From contig NC_066275.1 in NCBI RefSeq assembly GCF_905404315.1, forward strand, positions 2,356,001 to 2,420,000: DNA of 64,000 bases, in the 5' to 3' direction. The position numbers were made by a program, and so were the translations under genes. This stretch comes from Leptidea sinapis. Lineage: Eukaryota > Arthropoda > Insecta > Lepidoptera > Pieridae. Below the pieces are notes generated by a model that was given only the letters and a program-made list of their open reading frames with translations, was not told the origin of the DNA and did not search any database. This document shows positions 33,335 to 43,705 of this stretch, piece by piece (the first letter of the stretch is position 1; every line of letters begins with the position of its first letter).

Positions 33335-33597
33335 ACTTAGCAGTAAAAGAGGTTCTTTAAAGTAGATCCTATAGATAGAGCCACAACTTTAGAGTTAAAC
33401 AAGACATACCAAAATTTTGCTCGATACTTCACTCAGACGTTTGGCTCAATTGGTAAGAGAGCTCGGGTGGTACCCGAGAGGCGCTGGTTCGAGTCCCGCA
33501 TCGTCCATGAATTATGGTACAAATTTAATTTGTATATTTAATCCTAGAAGTGGAGGTCACTTAAAAATAATAAATACCAACTACGTATTAAATACAA
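33335..33597 (+). repeat. tRNA-like repeat unit, single copy
   Basis: AGTAGATCCTATAGATAGAG CC leads to an A box TGGCTCAATTGG (33442-33453) and a perfect B box GGTTCGAGTCC (33486-33496). The anticodon-stem-like block CTCGG-GTGGTAC-CCGAG would place GGT (Thr-type) in the anticodon position, but the acceptor stem pairs only partly. The tail CCTAGAAGTGGAGGTCACTT AAAAATAA identifies it as the dispersed unit, not a functional tRNA. Confidence 0.75.
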
Positions 33598-33599
33598 GG

Positions 33600-34230
33600 T
33601 AACAAGTACAGACTAATGTTTTTAAAATTTTTCAAAATACATAAAAATTTATTTTTAATTGGCAAACATATTGGAGTTCAAGTTCGTCTTTTTTAATTTC
33701 GTTAAAATATTTAACTGGTTACCAGAGCATCAATAATAATATAATTCCAGGAATTTACTTAACGGTCGCTCCAAACAGCAAACATAAAAGTATACTACAC
33801 ATACATAGATATGTATCTAAAAGTAATTAGTGAAGGGAACAAATTGCCTGAGGCTCTATTTGATAACTTCACTAAATTTAATAATATATAAATCATGGAA
33901 TTGAATTTGATTTTGCATCCCCCGTGTCGAGACTGCTAGCCAATCATAATGTTGTTAAAACGGTGATTATTTACTTTATAACAATCGTGTTATCTAGACA
34001 ATCATATATCAACATAAACGTAACTAAGCAAAAATTACTAGTAAATTTTATTAGAAAAGAAAATTAAAAAAACGTAAAAAAAGTGCTATATAGGCATTGG
34101 AATTCATTTTCAAGGATCCAAAATAATATGATATATATATGATAACTATTCCTATGCAGAAGATACTAAAGCTCTAAAGGTTGAATTCTATTGAATTCAA
34201 TATGGATATTAATACATTTAATTCTATATT
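33600..34230. other. AT-rich stretch, nothing recognised
   Basis: No gene or shared repeat noted. Confidence 0.3.
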
Positions 34231-34234
34231 TCAC

Positions 34235-34475
34235 TCATATATTGGATGCAGCACATTACAAACTAATTTGTTGTGAATATGTAATATTGTAAAATACCTT
34301 ATTTGATTGAAAAGAGTGGCCGTTGAGTTTCTTGTATGTTCTTCTCACGAGCTCAAGTTTTTACGAACGTTTTATGGTATATTCAGTAACTTAAAAGAAA
34401 TATTTGTAGGGACGATTCAAAAGTGCTTAGTTTAAGCCTAATCGAATTAAGTATATTTGACTTTGATGAAATGTA
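34235..34475 (+). repeat. Jockey-like LINE 3' UTR, another family
   Basis: AAAGAGTGGCCGTTGAGTTT, CTTGTATGTTCTTCTCACGA and GACGATTCAAAAGTGCTTAG, ending in ATTTGACTTTGATG. This is the usual 3' end of a Lepidoptera LINE with a (TTTGACT)-type tail. No coding sequence left. Confidence 0.55.
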
Positions 34476-34479
34476 CGCT

Positions 34480-35790
34480 TAGTTACTCTGTTATTCCATA
34501 AGGCAAAAATAAAATAATAATTCTCCGTTTATTGTTTTCTTCACGTGTCATAAACACAAACCTACTTAGCCACAAAAAATGCAATGTATTATGATGAGCA
34601 AAGTTAATATCATGTTATGTTTCATGCTTCTGTGACATTTATTTATTTGACGCAGGCGTGAGGATATTCCATTTATCTTCGCAAAATAAAATCAAATTAA
34701 CTCGGCTCAGCTATTGCAAATAATTTAATAATAAAAAACCGCCCCTTTTCCTCTCCAATTCTAATTTATTTCAGATTCTACTTATAATAATTATACTCTC
34801 CTTAATTCCCCTAAAATGTTTTATTAATAATTATGAGACCATTTTTTTACTGTAAGTCACTTTTAATGGCGTGAGTCCGTGGCGGGAATCGATGGTTATC
34901 CCATGCGTCATGATCGCTACTTGTGTTCGCTAGATCTTGTCGTTGTGAACACAGATTTTTTTATCAAATTAAAACTATATTTTCATTTAATATTAACTAA
35001 AATGCTTATATATTTGCGTTCTTCTATTGATGAATCGATGTGACGATTGTACTTGCATGGCAGTTGAGTTTTTCTTGTTTTACTTACATAAGTAAATTTT
35101 TAATTTTCCCTTATTTTAGTTAAAACACTTTTAGTATTAGTTGCATCACTGCGTATTGGTATATGTAAATAAAATATTTTACTTAATATAATAATAGTAT
35201 TTAGAAACATAGTCACGTTATGAGATTTACTTGTGATGATAAATAAGTAACTTCTAAGCCAAGTAACGCTTATTTAATTATAACAGTTGCATCTAATGTC
35301 TCCCACAAATATGTCGCAAGCTAAGTAATTAGTTACTTACACCTTAAGCCAATGTAACCTCACAACTTATAATTAGATTCTGCTGGGATATATGGGAGTA
35401 TATCACGAAGAAGTTTATTCTCAATCCATTAGATAAAATATCACTTCGATATTTGTCACCTAAATTGAAAGTGAAACAATATGAAGGGTGCTGATCGTGA
35501 AATAATACACCCAATTCAGTGGAAATAAGAGGGTTTATGAAAGAAATTGTATTCAATTTACTAGAGCCTCCAGCCTCATAAACTGCTATCCATAAGTGAA
35601 ACAAAGGCAATATGTTTAGTCATCGTGCCATTTTGTAAGGGCCATCGCACATGAAGCTACCATAGAGATACAATTTTTAAATTCGCTGAAATATTTCTAC
35701 CAAGTTTTAAAATATTGACCAGCTAAAATAATAAATTTAGTTAATATATTAATTGAGGAATCAAAATGATGCATTCAACTTAATTAATAC
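34480..35790. other. 1.3 kb AT-rich stretch, nothing recognised
   Basis: No repeats or coding motifs seen. The minus frame at 35344-35610 is unremarkable. Confidence 0.3.
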
Positions 35791-35791
35791 T

Positions 35792-36088
35792 TACCAGTGG
35801 AAGGCTCCTTTGCGCAGGATGCCGGCTAGATTATGGGTACCACAACGGCGCCTATTTCTGCAGTAAAGCAGTAATATATAAGCATTACTGTGTTTTATTC
35901 TGAAGGGCGCCGTAGCTAGTGAAATTAATTGGCAAATGAGACTTAAAAACGTAACGAGCGCAGTTGTAGTGCCGCTCAGAATTTTTGGGTTTCGAGAATC
36001 CTGAACGGCACTGCATTGTAATGGGCGTATCAATTACCATCAGCTGAACGTCCTGCTCGTCTCGTCCCTTATTCTTCATAAAAAAAAA
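35792..36088 (+). repeat. Family A retroposon copy 7 (near full length)
   Basis: TACCAGTGGAAGGCTCCTTT through GGCGCCGTAGCTAGTGAAAT and CAGCTGAACGTCCTGCTCGT to CTTCATA plus A8. It is one of the best copies for deriving a consensus. The open frames across it are chance. Confidence 0.8.
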
Positions 36089-36655
36089 TTCAAAATCACA
36101 GGTTTGTTTGCCCAAGTATAACTACGGGTTCTCTAGTACTTTTCAAATACTTAGCATTCGTTACGTAACTCGTTTTTTCATCAAGCTGTCATACTTCACA
36201 AGTTATGTTTGACTATAGCTATGTAAGAGGGGCCTTTGTTATATGTTTGCCAAAAAGTGAGACTCCCGAAATAAATTCGTGTCCGTAATTCGTTTATATC
36301 TCCTGACATTGACACACCTGCCAATTTCCTATCGGGAAAAGGTAAAATGATATTATTATTTATGTTGTAACACTTGCTCATCTTACTTGCTTACTCGTCT
36401 CTACTTATATATACTTACTTGTCTCTTGTGTTATTAAACGATACATACGTAGTACCTAAGACCTAGTTCCTCCTAAATTTAAGCAGAAAGACACACATTA
36501 CACTAGCAAATTAGCATTTTCTTAAAATTATTTCCTCTCGAATTAATTTTATGTCAATGGCACGCTGAGAGGAAAGAAACGTACTGAGATACTTTCTCAG
36601 TATTCTGTATTGTTTTTGTTTTTGTTTTTTAATAATAACATGGTTGGTTTATGAA
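36089..36655. other. AT-rich stretch, nothing recognised
   Basis: Contains an ACTT-rich patch near 36380-36425. No gene seen. Confidence 0.3.
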
Positions 36656-36658
36656 ATA

Positions 36659-37045
36659 CTAGCTTTTACCCGCGACTTCGTCCGCGTTGAATAGTTACTT
36701 TGGGCAATTTATTTTTATTTTTAAGGATAATTTTCAATATGCGCGTATCCCTTGTCATTGTATTCAGTCTCTTTTAATAGTATTTCCCTGTGAACATTAA
36801 TCTTCTATTCCATCCCTATGTAGCTTAGTCTTACAAATGCTCGAGCAAACGCTTATGAATTATTTCTAATCTAGTGCTAGTACAAAGTTTCATGGTTTTA
36901 TCTTCGATAATGACGAATTTTCATACAAACTGCCGTCCCCTATTTCAAACCCTCCATTTTTTTTTTTTATCAAAATCGTTTCGTTGGTTTAGGCGTGAAA
37001 GCCTAACAAACAAACTTACATTCACATTTATAATATTAGTGGGGA
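36659..37045 (-). mobile_element. Non-autonomous Helitron-like element, third subfamily
   Basis: The minus strand starts TCCCCACTAATATTATAAAT and ends CGCGGACGAAGTCGCGGGTA AAAGCTAG before T. The imperfect CGCG...CGCG hairpin precedes CTAG. A and T flank the ends. Non-coding. Confidence 0.7.
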
Positions 37046-37626
37046 TTTTAATTAAACTGATCTAATGATTATTTTACTAGAAAGTTAACAATATTTTCTT
37101 ATTTCCAAGAATAAAACAATAATTCTTACTTATTTTAAGATCGTTATATACATAAACCCAATAGAACGTCATTGCATAAACCAAACAATTTGTATATATA
37201 TGTACATGTTTTATAAATAGTATATATAATATGTAGAAATTTAAATAGGCGTTATATTGCAGAAAAATACATATAATTATTTAAATATTATGAATTAAAA
37301 TATTAAATTTTTATAATTAATATTTAATTAAAATAAATAAGTAATTAAATTTATTTACTTTGTAACAATTAATAAAAATATTATTAATTATTACAAAGTT
37401 CCAGGCGACAGATCCTGAGGAGGCCTTGTGTGAAGGCTAAAAACACGTGGAATGCAACAATTGATTTCAGCAGGTTTGTATCAACTAACCAGATCACTCG
37501 AGAGTGCTCCGGCAGATTCTTCAGTAGACGACGCATTCTAACCCTAACTCGAGGCAATGCAGGTAGGCAGGTCTTGCATTTTGCATGTAGAAAAAGAAAT
37601 CTAGGCGGGATGATCACTTCAAATAT
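37046..37626. other. Very AT-rich DNA, then an unrecognised GC-richer patch
   Basis: 37050-37390 is almost pure A/T. 37395-37620 has higher GC (TTCCAGGCGACAGATCCTGA, CTCCGGCAGATTCTTCAG). Open frames exist on both strands (37430-37696 plus, 37384-37617 minus) but neither shows a motif that I can name. It could be an old transposon remnant. Confidence 0.3.
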
Positions 37627-37629
37627 TAA

Positions 37630-37765
37630 CCCCCTTATTCATAATAGTCTGCTAACTAAAAGCATTTCTAATTCTAACTCTGTCTTCTTCTATTGACCTA
37701 AGTCAGAACGAAACATAGCACTCTGTAGCAGCTGTTTAAAGTTAGGACCATTATGAATAAGGGGG
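37630..37765. mobile_element. CCCCC-ended MITE, copy 1 (TAA duplication)
   Basis: 136 bp with imperfect long inverted ends CCCCCTTATTCATAATAGTC / GACCATTATGAATAAGGGGG. Flanked by TAA at 37627-37629 and 37766-37768. Same family as 60873-61010, whose flanks are TGA. Non-coding. Confidence 0.8.
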
Positions 37766-37802
37766 TAAGTCATTACATGTAAATAATAATGCTTACTTTG
37801 AA

Positions 37803-38165
37803 TGAGTTATTAGGTCCTTTATTGGACGATGAATAATATGCTTTTACAATATGATCCCAGAAAATGTACAAAACAAACGTGTTACAAAATTTAAAATAAT
37901 TGTTAAAAAACCTTTGTGTGGGAAATGTTATTATAACATAAATTATTTTCTTAATTATACGACAGACTGGGAATGAAGCGGAGGGCCTCCGGCTGAGATA
38001 TTTCATTGTAATCCATACTTTTAACAAAAAAACGGCCCCTGAGTTTCTTGCGCCCGTTCTTCTCAGGTCTGAGCCAGTCTATTTTGAATGGTTGGTAGTT
38101 TTTGACGTTCAATAAGTGATTTACAATATTATTTTGAATAATAATATTTGAATTTGAATATGAAT
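37803..38165 (+). pseudogene. Jockey-like LINE 3' fragment, family C
   Basis: Frameshifted remains of the family C C-terminus (TATGATCCCAGAAAATGTAC, TTTGTGTGGGAAATGTTATT) followed by the 3' UTR (TGAGTTTCTTGCGCCCGTTC, GACGTTCAATAAGTGATTTA) and a TTTGAAT-rich tail. Compare 28546-28930. Confidence 0.75.
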
Positions 38166-38169
38166 CGTA

Positions 38170-38640
38170 CTGTAGTTTATGTTACACAAAATACTCTTTT
38201 TGCAGCATCGACATAAATTTTAAGATCTATTGCGTAAATCCAAACTATATTATGGTCCATAAAATCCTATTTCAGTATTCATTTGATTGAAATCCGCATA
38301 GAAATATGAGACCCGTATCTATCAACGTAATGATGGCCACTCAAAGGTTAAAGATACTCTTACCGATACGAATACGGATAATGGGGGATGAGCAGTCTAG
38401 ATATCCCTAACGAGAGATATCCATCATTCGTGATGCGATCCCGAAATTGGGTCGGATAGCCGTCAGAGTAAATTATTGGTCTTTTTCTTACTTCATTAGC
38501 TACTTTGCTCTTACGTCTGAGGAATATCTTGTTCTTAATCAAATATTATTAAAACTTTTTCTAGCTTTTCTTGAATAATTATGTCATGTATGTATTTCTA
38601 ATTGGACTATTTACTATCATTAGATAGAGCCAAATGGTAT
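38170..38640. other. AT-rich spacer, nothing recognised
   Basis: No gene or shared repeat noted. Confidence 0.3.
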
Positions 38641-38641
38641 T

Positions 38642-39105
38642 ATTACCCGCCGCGATGGCAAGCGTCCTGATGGAATGACGCTGGTGGCTTGGGGACTGGG
38701 AAGGGCGCTGGTGTGGGACGCTACTTGCGTCGACACTCTGGCTCCTTCTCATGTCCAAGTTACGTCAGTTGGTGCTGGGGCTGCTGCTTCGACTGCCGAA
38801 GACAGGAAGCGTCGCAAATATGTTGGTCTCAGTGAGTCATACGTCTTTGTGCCGTTTGGTGTCGAGACACTTGGCCCGTAGGGCCCAGAGGCGCGGAGAA
38901 TGTTCAAAATACTATCTTCGCGCCTCAATAAGGCTACTGGAAACCCAAGCGCTGGCAGCTATTTCGGTCAACGGATCAGCCTTGCTATCCAACGCGTTAA
39001 TGCTGCCAGTATTCTTGGTACGCTCCCACGTAATGATAGTTTTAATTTTATGTAGTCGTAGTATTGTAAATTTAGTTATAAGATTTGTTTTATTTAATAT
39101 AAGAA
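38642..39105 (+). pseudogene. RPDGMTL-type retroelement ORF fragment, copy 2
   Basis: The frame from 38663 runs KRPDGMTLVAWGLGRALVWD, then ATCVDTLAPSHV, RKYVGLSESYVFVPFGVETL GP, one stop, then GPEARRMFKILSSRLN and YFGQRISLAIQRVNAASILG TL. Only a single in-frame stop interrupts ~115 codons. RPD followed about 17 residues later by WDAT suggests a PD-(D/E)XK-type nuclease core, as in restriction-like endonucleases of some LINEs, but this is inference. The longer 142-codon frame overlapping it is out of phase. Confidence 0.65.
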
Positions 39106-39175
39106 TTAGATTAATTTGTATAATTAATCCCAAAAGTAGGGGGCATCACTTGAAAATAACAAATTGTATAAAATT
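39106..39175 (+). repeat. 3' end of tRNA-like repeat unit
   Basis: TTTGTATAATTAATCCCAAA, GTAGGGGGCATCACTTGAAA and ATAACAAATTGT match the tail of the tRNA-like units. The tRNA-like head is absent. Confidence 0.5.
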
Positions 39176-39263
39176 ATAATTTTATTAGATATCTATATTC
39201 TCATAATATTATTAAAATTTCATAACTTAACCCGAAATGATCGTGGCTTACAACACTTTCATA

Positions 39264-39576
39264 ATTTTTTTTACGGTAAAAAGGGATGCGATGAGCAGGA
39301 CGGTCAGCTGATGGTAATTGATACGCCCTGCCCATTATATTGCAGTTCCGCAAGATTATTGAAGTACCCTAAAATTCTGAGCGGCAATACAACTGCGCTC
39401 GTTACCTTGAGACATAAGATGTCAAGTCTCATTTGCTCAGTAATTTCACTAGCTACGCCGCCTTTCAGACCGAAACACAGTAATGTTTACACATTACTGC
39501 TTTACGGCAGAAATAGACGCCGTTGTGATACCCATAATCTAGCTGGCATCCTGTGCAATGGAGCCTCCCACTGGTA
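39264..39576 (-). repeat. Family A retroposon copy 8 (near full length)
   Basis: Antisense from T8 at 39264 through GATGAGCAGGACGGTCAGCT to GAGCCTCCCACTGGTA. The open frame over it is a chance antisense frame. Confidence 0.8.
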
Positions 39577-39844
39577 TCCAACTTTTATATCAAACTGCGC
39601 CTTTATTTTTAATCGGTCACAATTTTAAAATAATAATAATAAAGTCTTTTTATTTCATATCCTTAATACGTATATGTGCATTACAGTTGTCGTTTTTTTT
39701 GTTAATTAATATCTTAATATCTAGATGTTAGTATGGATTACTTATATGAATTATTTTTTTAGATATGAATCCCTCTCGACTCGGGTGAGGCCCTTCTCCA
39801 ACTTTTTCCAAGCGTCTCTGTCTTTACCAATAATTTGCCAGACT

Positions 39845-40137
39845 TTCCTGGCTATTTCTTATTATACAAATAAAACTGAAAACAAAATCTTATGAACGAT
39901 GCGGGACTCGAATACGCGATCTCTCGCGTTCCGTGCGATCGCTCTTTCCAACTGAGCCAACCGTTCGAATGACGTATCGTTCATAAAATCTTGTATGCCT
40001 TGTGCAACTTTCAGGTTGTGGCTTCATCTACAGGATCTACTTTACAGTTGATAACCTGCTCAACCCCAATATTTGCATATTAGCAATCTATCTTGAGATA
40101 TCACTCTTTCAAATCTAAACAATTTGCTGTTTTTCTT
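39845..40137 (-). repeat. tRNA-like repeat unit, single copy
   Basis: Minus strand: CAAATTGTTTAGATTTGAAA, GGTTGAGCAGGTTATCAACT, GCCACAACCTGAAAGTTGC, GGTTGGCTCAGTTGGAAAGA, a B-box-like TATTCGAGTCC, and an AGTTTTATTTGTATAATAAG tail. This is the most complete monomer and defines the unit order. Confidence 0.75.
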
Positions 40138-40327
40138 CTCGTCGTCCACCTTCTTTTTGGCTTGCCTACTCGTCTTTTTCCTATAGATCACTTCTACTGC
40201 GTGATTTTGTCTTTATAGCAAGTTATACAAAAAGCCCATAGCCATTTCACAGTCACAATCTTATAAGTGCATTATTGTTATGGTTATTTGAAATTCAAAC
40301 TAGTACCAATATTCAGTTATAATAATA

Positions 40328-40489
40328 CTAGCTGACCTGGCACACGTTCTTTTGCCATATAAATGTAAATGTAAACCTTCCTTGATCTTCAACGAATCTA
40401 TTACAAAAGATTTCATTGAGATCGGTGGAATAGTTTAGGAGTTATTAGGGAACATACAAACATACATTATATTTTATATACATAGAAGA
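40328..40489 (-). mobile_element. Short Helitron-like element (internally deleted)
   Basis: The minus strand begins TCTTCTATGTATATAAAATA and ends GGCA-AAAGAACGTG-TGCC-AGGTCAGCTAG. At 162 bp it is the smallest of the GGTCAGCTAG-ended set. A/T flank it. Confidence 0.7.
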
Positions 40490-40992
40490 TTAATAGAATA
40501 ATTTGTATTCTGTTAATATTATATTGTTTTAGTTATTTTTATTTTTAGTTATTGTAATATTATGTGATCACATGCAAAATCTTAGTGATGTCATTTTATT
40601 ATGAAGTTGGTAGTTTTGTATTATCTAGTAGATTTTATGGTCACTTTTACTATTTGCTCTTAGCTATTAGGCATTTCTTGTTAGGGCAGTCGAAAGTGTT
40701 AGACGTGGCTGCTGGTCACCCTACTGCCCTAGTGTTATATATCATTTAGTGTTGTATGATTTCTGTATATAGTTGTGATTATAGTGAAATTATTGAATAT
40801 ATATTTTAATAAACTGGATTATGAAAGTGTTTGATTATATTATATTATCAGAAAGATAGCTTAAATTTAAATGATGCTGATTTTAACTTAATAAAGATTT
40901 GATTCTATTTCTCAAAGATACCTAGTTGAGTATTAAGAAAAGAACCAGATAACGAATTAGCAGAATACGAGATAAAATAATATTTTACCATG
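40490..40992. other. AT-rich spacer, nothing recognised
   Basis: A phenylalanine/tyrosine-rich frame at 40564-40749 has no known motif. Confidence 0.3.
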
Positions 40993-41043
40993 GTTTTTTT
41001 TATGGAATTGGAGGACAAACGAGCGTACGAGGGTCACCTGATG

Positions 41044-41543
41044 TTAAGTGATCACCGCCGCCAACAATCGCTTGCAATACCAGAGGAATCGCAGGAGCGT
41101 TGCCGGCCTTTGAGGAAGGTGTACGCGCTTTTTTTGAAGATACCCATGTTGAATCGTCCTGGAAACACCAATTTTTCTTTCCACAGCTTTGTAGTACGAG
41201 GTATTTCTACCTCGTACTACAAAGCTTTCGCTCTTTGAAAACCGCACTGAGGTGGACCGCCACACATCCAGATGGTGAGGATGATATCCTAACTTGTGGA
41301 GTGTCTTGCGAAGGTGGAATTCGGCGGTAGGAATCAGGTTAAAAAGCTCTTCGGAAAACTCCCCGTGATAAATGCGGTAGAAGACACACAATGAAGGGAC
41401 GTCTCTACGCAACGCCAAGTGATCCAGCCGTTCACAGAGCACTGGGTCCCCGACAATTCGAGCTGCTCTGTGTTGCACGCGGTCATATGGATCGAGCTGA
41501 TACTGGGGTGCGCCAGACTAGAGATGACAGCAATACTCCACAT
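41044..41543 (-). pseudogene. C-terminal domain of family B reverse transcriptase
   Basis: The minus frame reads QHRAARIVGDPVLCERLDHL, ALRRDVPSLCVFYRIYHGEF and YHPHHLDVWRSTSVRFSKSE, then breaks at a local palindrome (41185-41226) that replaces the expected LPRTTKLWNELP segment. It corresponds to the post-RT segment copied in most other family B fragments. Confidence 0.8.
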
Positions 41544-41771
41544 GTGGCCGGACCTGCACTTTGTAGAGTGCTAGAATGTGGGCTTGAAGGCCGGCTTACC
41601 GTGCTCTATTGATGACGCCCAGCTTCTTCGAAGCCATTTTGGCTTTGCCCCAGATGGCCACGGAATTGGCAATCGACCCAGTATTCCGATACAAGGTGAG
41701 GCTTTAAGGGAAGTGTTGTCGAAGAGCGGTGATACGGCAAATGGGGTTTTTTTAGTGGTAAACGCGCAAAT

Positions 41772-42327
41772 TTAAGTCATCTGGGGGTTAAATTGGACAA
41801 AGTTTAATTTACCCCATTCCGTGCCCTTTTCGAGAGCGGACTCGATAGAAGACTCAAGTTTCTCCCGGCACTGGTCGACGTTTTCCCGAGAGAGACCTGC
41901 ATGGCCCGTGTATACGGCATCACCAGTGCTGTCGTCTGCATAGCAATGCATGTTGGAGGTGTCCAACAAATCATTGATATGCAGAAGAAACAGCGGGAGA
42001 TAGCACACAGCCTTGGGGCACTCCAGTGTTCACGGGCTTGGGATTCGAGCAAAAACCATCGACAACGACTTGTATGCTGTGCCCAGTGAGGAAGCTGGTG
42101 GTCCACTTGCATAAGCTCTCGGGAAGCCCAAATGATGGAAGTTTTGAGAGGAGCGCCTTGTGCCATACACGATCAAAGGCCGTCGTTATATCCAGGCTAA
42201 CTGCCAGGCCTACCCCCCTTGCTTTCAATAGCCGCCGTCCATCTATGTGTTAGGTATACCAGAAGATCACCTGCCGACCGACCATGGCGAAAGCTGTATT
42301 GTCGGTCATTGATCAACTGGTGACCCT
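41772..42327 (-). pseudogene. RT palm region of family B element, frameshifted
   Basis: Three overlapping minus frames carry consecutive RT pieces. One has VSLDITTAFDRVWHKALLSK (the D-x4-F-D motif region), FGLPESLCKWTTSFL and GVPQGCVLSP. The next has LFLLHINDLL and the catalytic YADD (41931-41942). The third is an intermediate phase. At least two frameshifts (about 42200 and 42000) mean no functional RT can be made. The upstream link HQLINDRQYSFRHGRSAGD is in another phase near 42250-42320. Confidence 0.85.
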
Positions 42328-43356
42328 CTAGGTATACCGGCGGCTAATTATGCTCTCCATGATTTTGGAGAGAAGGGAGGTAATAGCAATAGGCCTGTAG
42401 TTTGCCGGATCCGAAATGTTTCCTTTTTTTTGGATCGGATGGACAAGGGCTGACTTCCATGAATCAGGGACTACGCCTTTGGAATGAGAGTGCCGGAATA
42501 AACGCGTTAGCACCGGCGTCAACTCAGGGGCACACGTTCTAAGCACGATTGGAGAAATGCCATCCGGCCCGCTCGACTTCCTGACGTTCAACATAAACAG
42601 AGCTCGCCTAACAGTTTTCTGTCTGAACTGTACTTCAGGCATAGAGCTCTGACACCGCGGGATGGTCGGCGGTGTTTTTCCGTTGTCGTCAAGAGTCGAA
42701 TTGGAGGTGAAAAGAGCGCACAGGAGATGGACTTTCTCTTTTGCCGTATGGGCCAGGGTGTCATTCCTCATGTGCAATGGCGGCATGGACGGCTGGTTGA
42801 AGTTTCCAAAAGCAGCTTTCGACAACGACCAGAAGCTAAGATCTAATAAGGACGGCATGTGGTTGTCCAAATCTGGGAGCCGCGTTGGCGACTCAACCAA
42901 TTGGGACAGACCATACGCCAATGCAAAATTATGCACAGATCGCCCTGCGTAGTCTGTGGTACGTGATCTAAGCCATTCGACATTGTGCCCGTTGAAATCA
43001 CCCAAGACTACGATTTCAGCGGTGGGGATCTGCGCAAGCACGTCGTCAATTGCCGATTGAACGCAGCCCATGAGATGATCGGTTTCTGCGTTACCACTAT
43101 GGGACCTGTTAATACACACATAGATGCGGACGCGGTCCTCTAAATCTACGCGGAGCCAGAGAGTAGACAGGTCCCTACCCTCTAAATTGCCGAGACGGCG
43201 ACAGCAGATATCCTCCCTAACGTATACACATACCCCGGCATGAGGCAAAAAATTGTGCTCAATTTTGTACCCGGGGTACGTTAAATATGACGTATCGCTA
43301 GGTCGAGATATCTGCATCTCCGTAAAGAAACACAAGGCCGGCTGCGCCGTGCTCAA
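42328..43356 (-). pseudogene. EN-RT fusion ORF left by internal deletion (342 codons)
   Basis: Residues 1-175 are an AP-endonuclease-like domain: FFTEMQISRP (E13 region), VCVYVREDICC, WLRVDL, the catalytic LGDFNGHN at 118-125 and the LLDL end of the fold. The conserved SDH motif that normally closes the domain is absent. From about residue 205 the sequence is the region before and into the RT: VHLLCALFTSNSTLDDNG, RALFMLNVRKSSGPDGISPI, WKSALVHPIQKKGN and NYRPIAITSLLSKIMESI (319-336). About 300-400 codons are therefore missing, yet the frame stays open across the junction (42740-42820). The true coding start lies further upstream in another phase (NVDFCNIREIHSN near 43385-43420). Confidence 0.85.
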
Positions 43357-43705
43357 GGTGGTGGTGGACGGCGTTTAAGTTGGAGTGAATTTCCCTGATG
43401 TTACAAAAGTCCACATTAAGCGTGGAGCGGAGTGCCGTGGTGTTGCTGCCTTGTTTGTCCTGTGACATTCGCGGTACTGTGCCCTCCCCAGAATACGAGG
43501 GGCAGCCCGAGTGCGAATGCTCGGGGAGAGATTCACGCCGGTATTCTGTGCGAGTGTGGTAAGTAAGCCGGACGAGTCTGGCCCGATTGCGCTGACGTCA
43601 AAATACGGTAGCGTGACTCTCCCACTTTCAATAAGCACGTAGTGTCCTCTTACGACACCCTTGGGACTACCCTATTCTTTTTACGCCCCGGGGAAGCACA
43701 GGGCA

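Larger units (their letters stand above)
40995..43705 (-). mobile_element. Non-LTR retrotransposon, long but internally deleted (family B)
   Basis: The longest element copy in the window. Minus-strand order: 5' region with CTTCCCCGGGGCGTAAAAAG (about 43700), AP-type endonuclease (43400-42820), deletion, RT fingers to palm (42740-41772), C-terminal domain (41543-41050), then ACAAACGAGCG... and poly-A (antisense poly-T at 40995). An intact element would need ~300-400 more codons between EN and RT. The block is GC-rich against an AT-rich background, as expected of a comparatively young insertion. By domain order it belongs to the jockey/CR1 group, but I did not settle the clade. Confidence 0.85.

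Noticed and set aside
33436..33506. Possible functional tRNA-Thr (GGT)
   Set aside because: A and B boxes and an anticodon stem are good, but the acceptor stem pairs poorly and the block is part of a dispersed ~330 bp repeat with similar heads elsewhere.
37384..37617. Overlapping frames on both strands as a coding exon
   Set aside because: Composition is GC-richer than its surroundings, but neither translation is recognisable and no flanking exon is evident. Left as unclassified.
38751..39179. 142-codon leucine-rich frame
   Set aside because: Out of phase with the RPDGMTL frame that is shared with 24130-24407. The other phase carries the conserved pattern.
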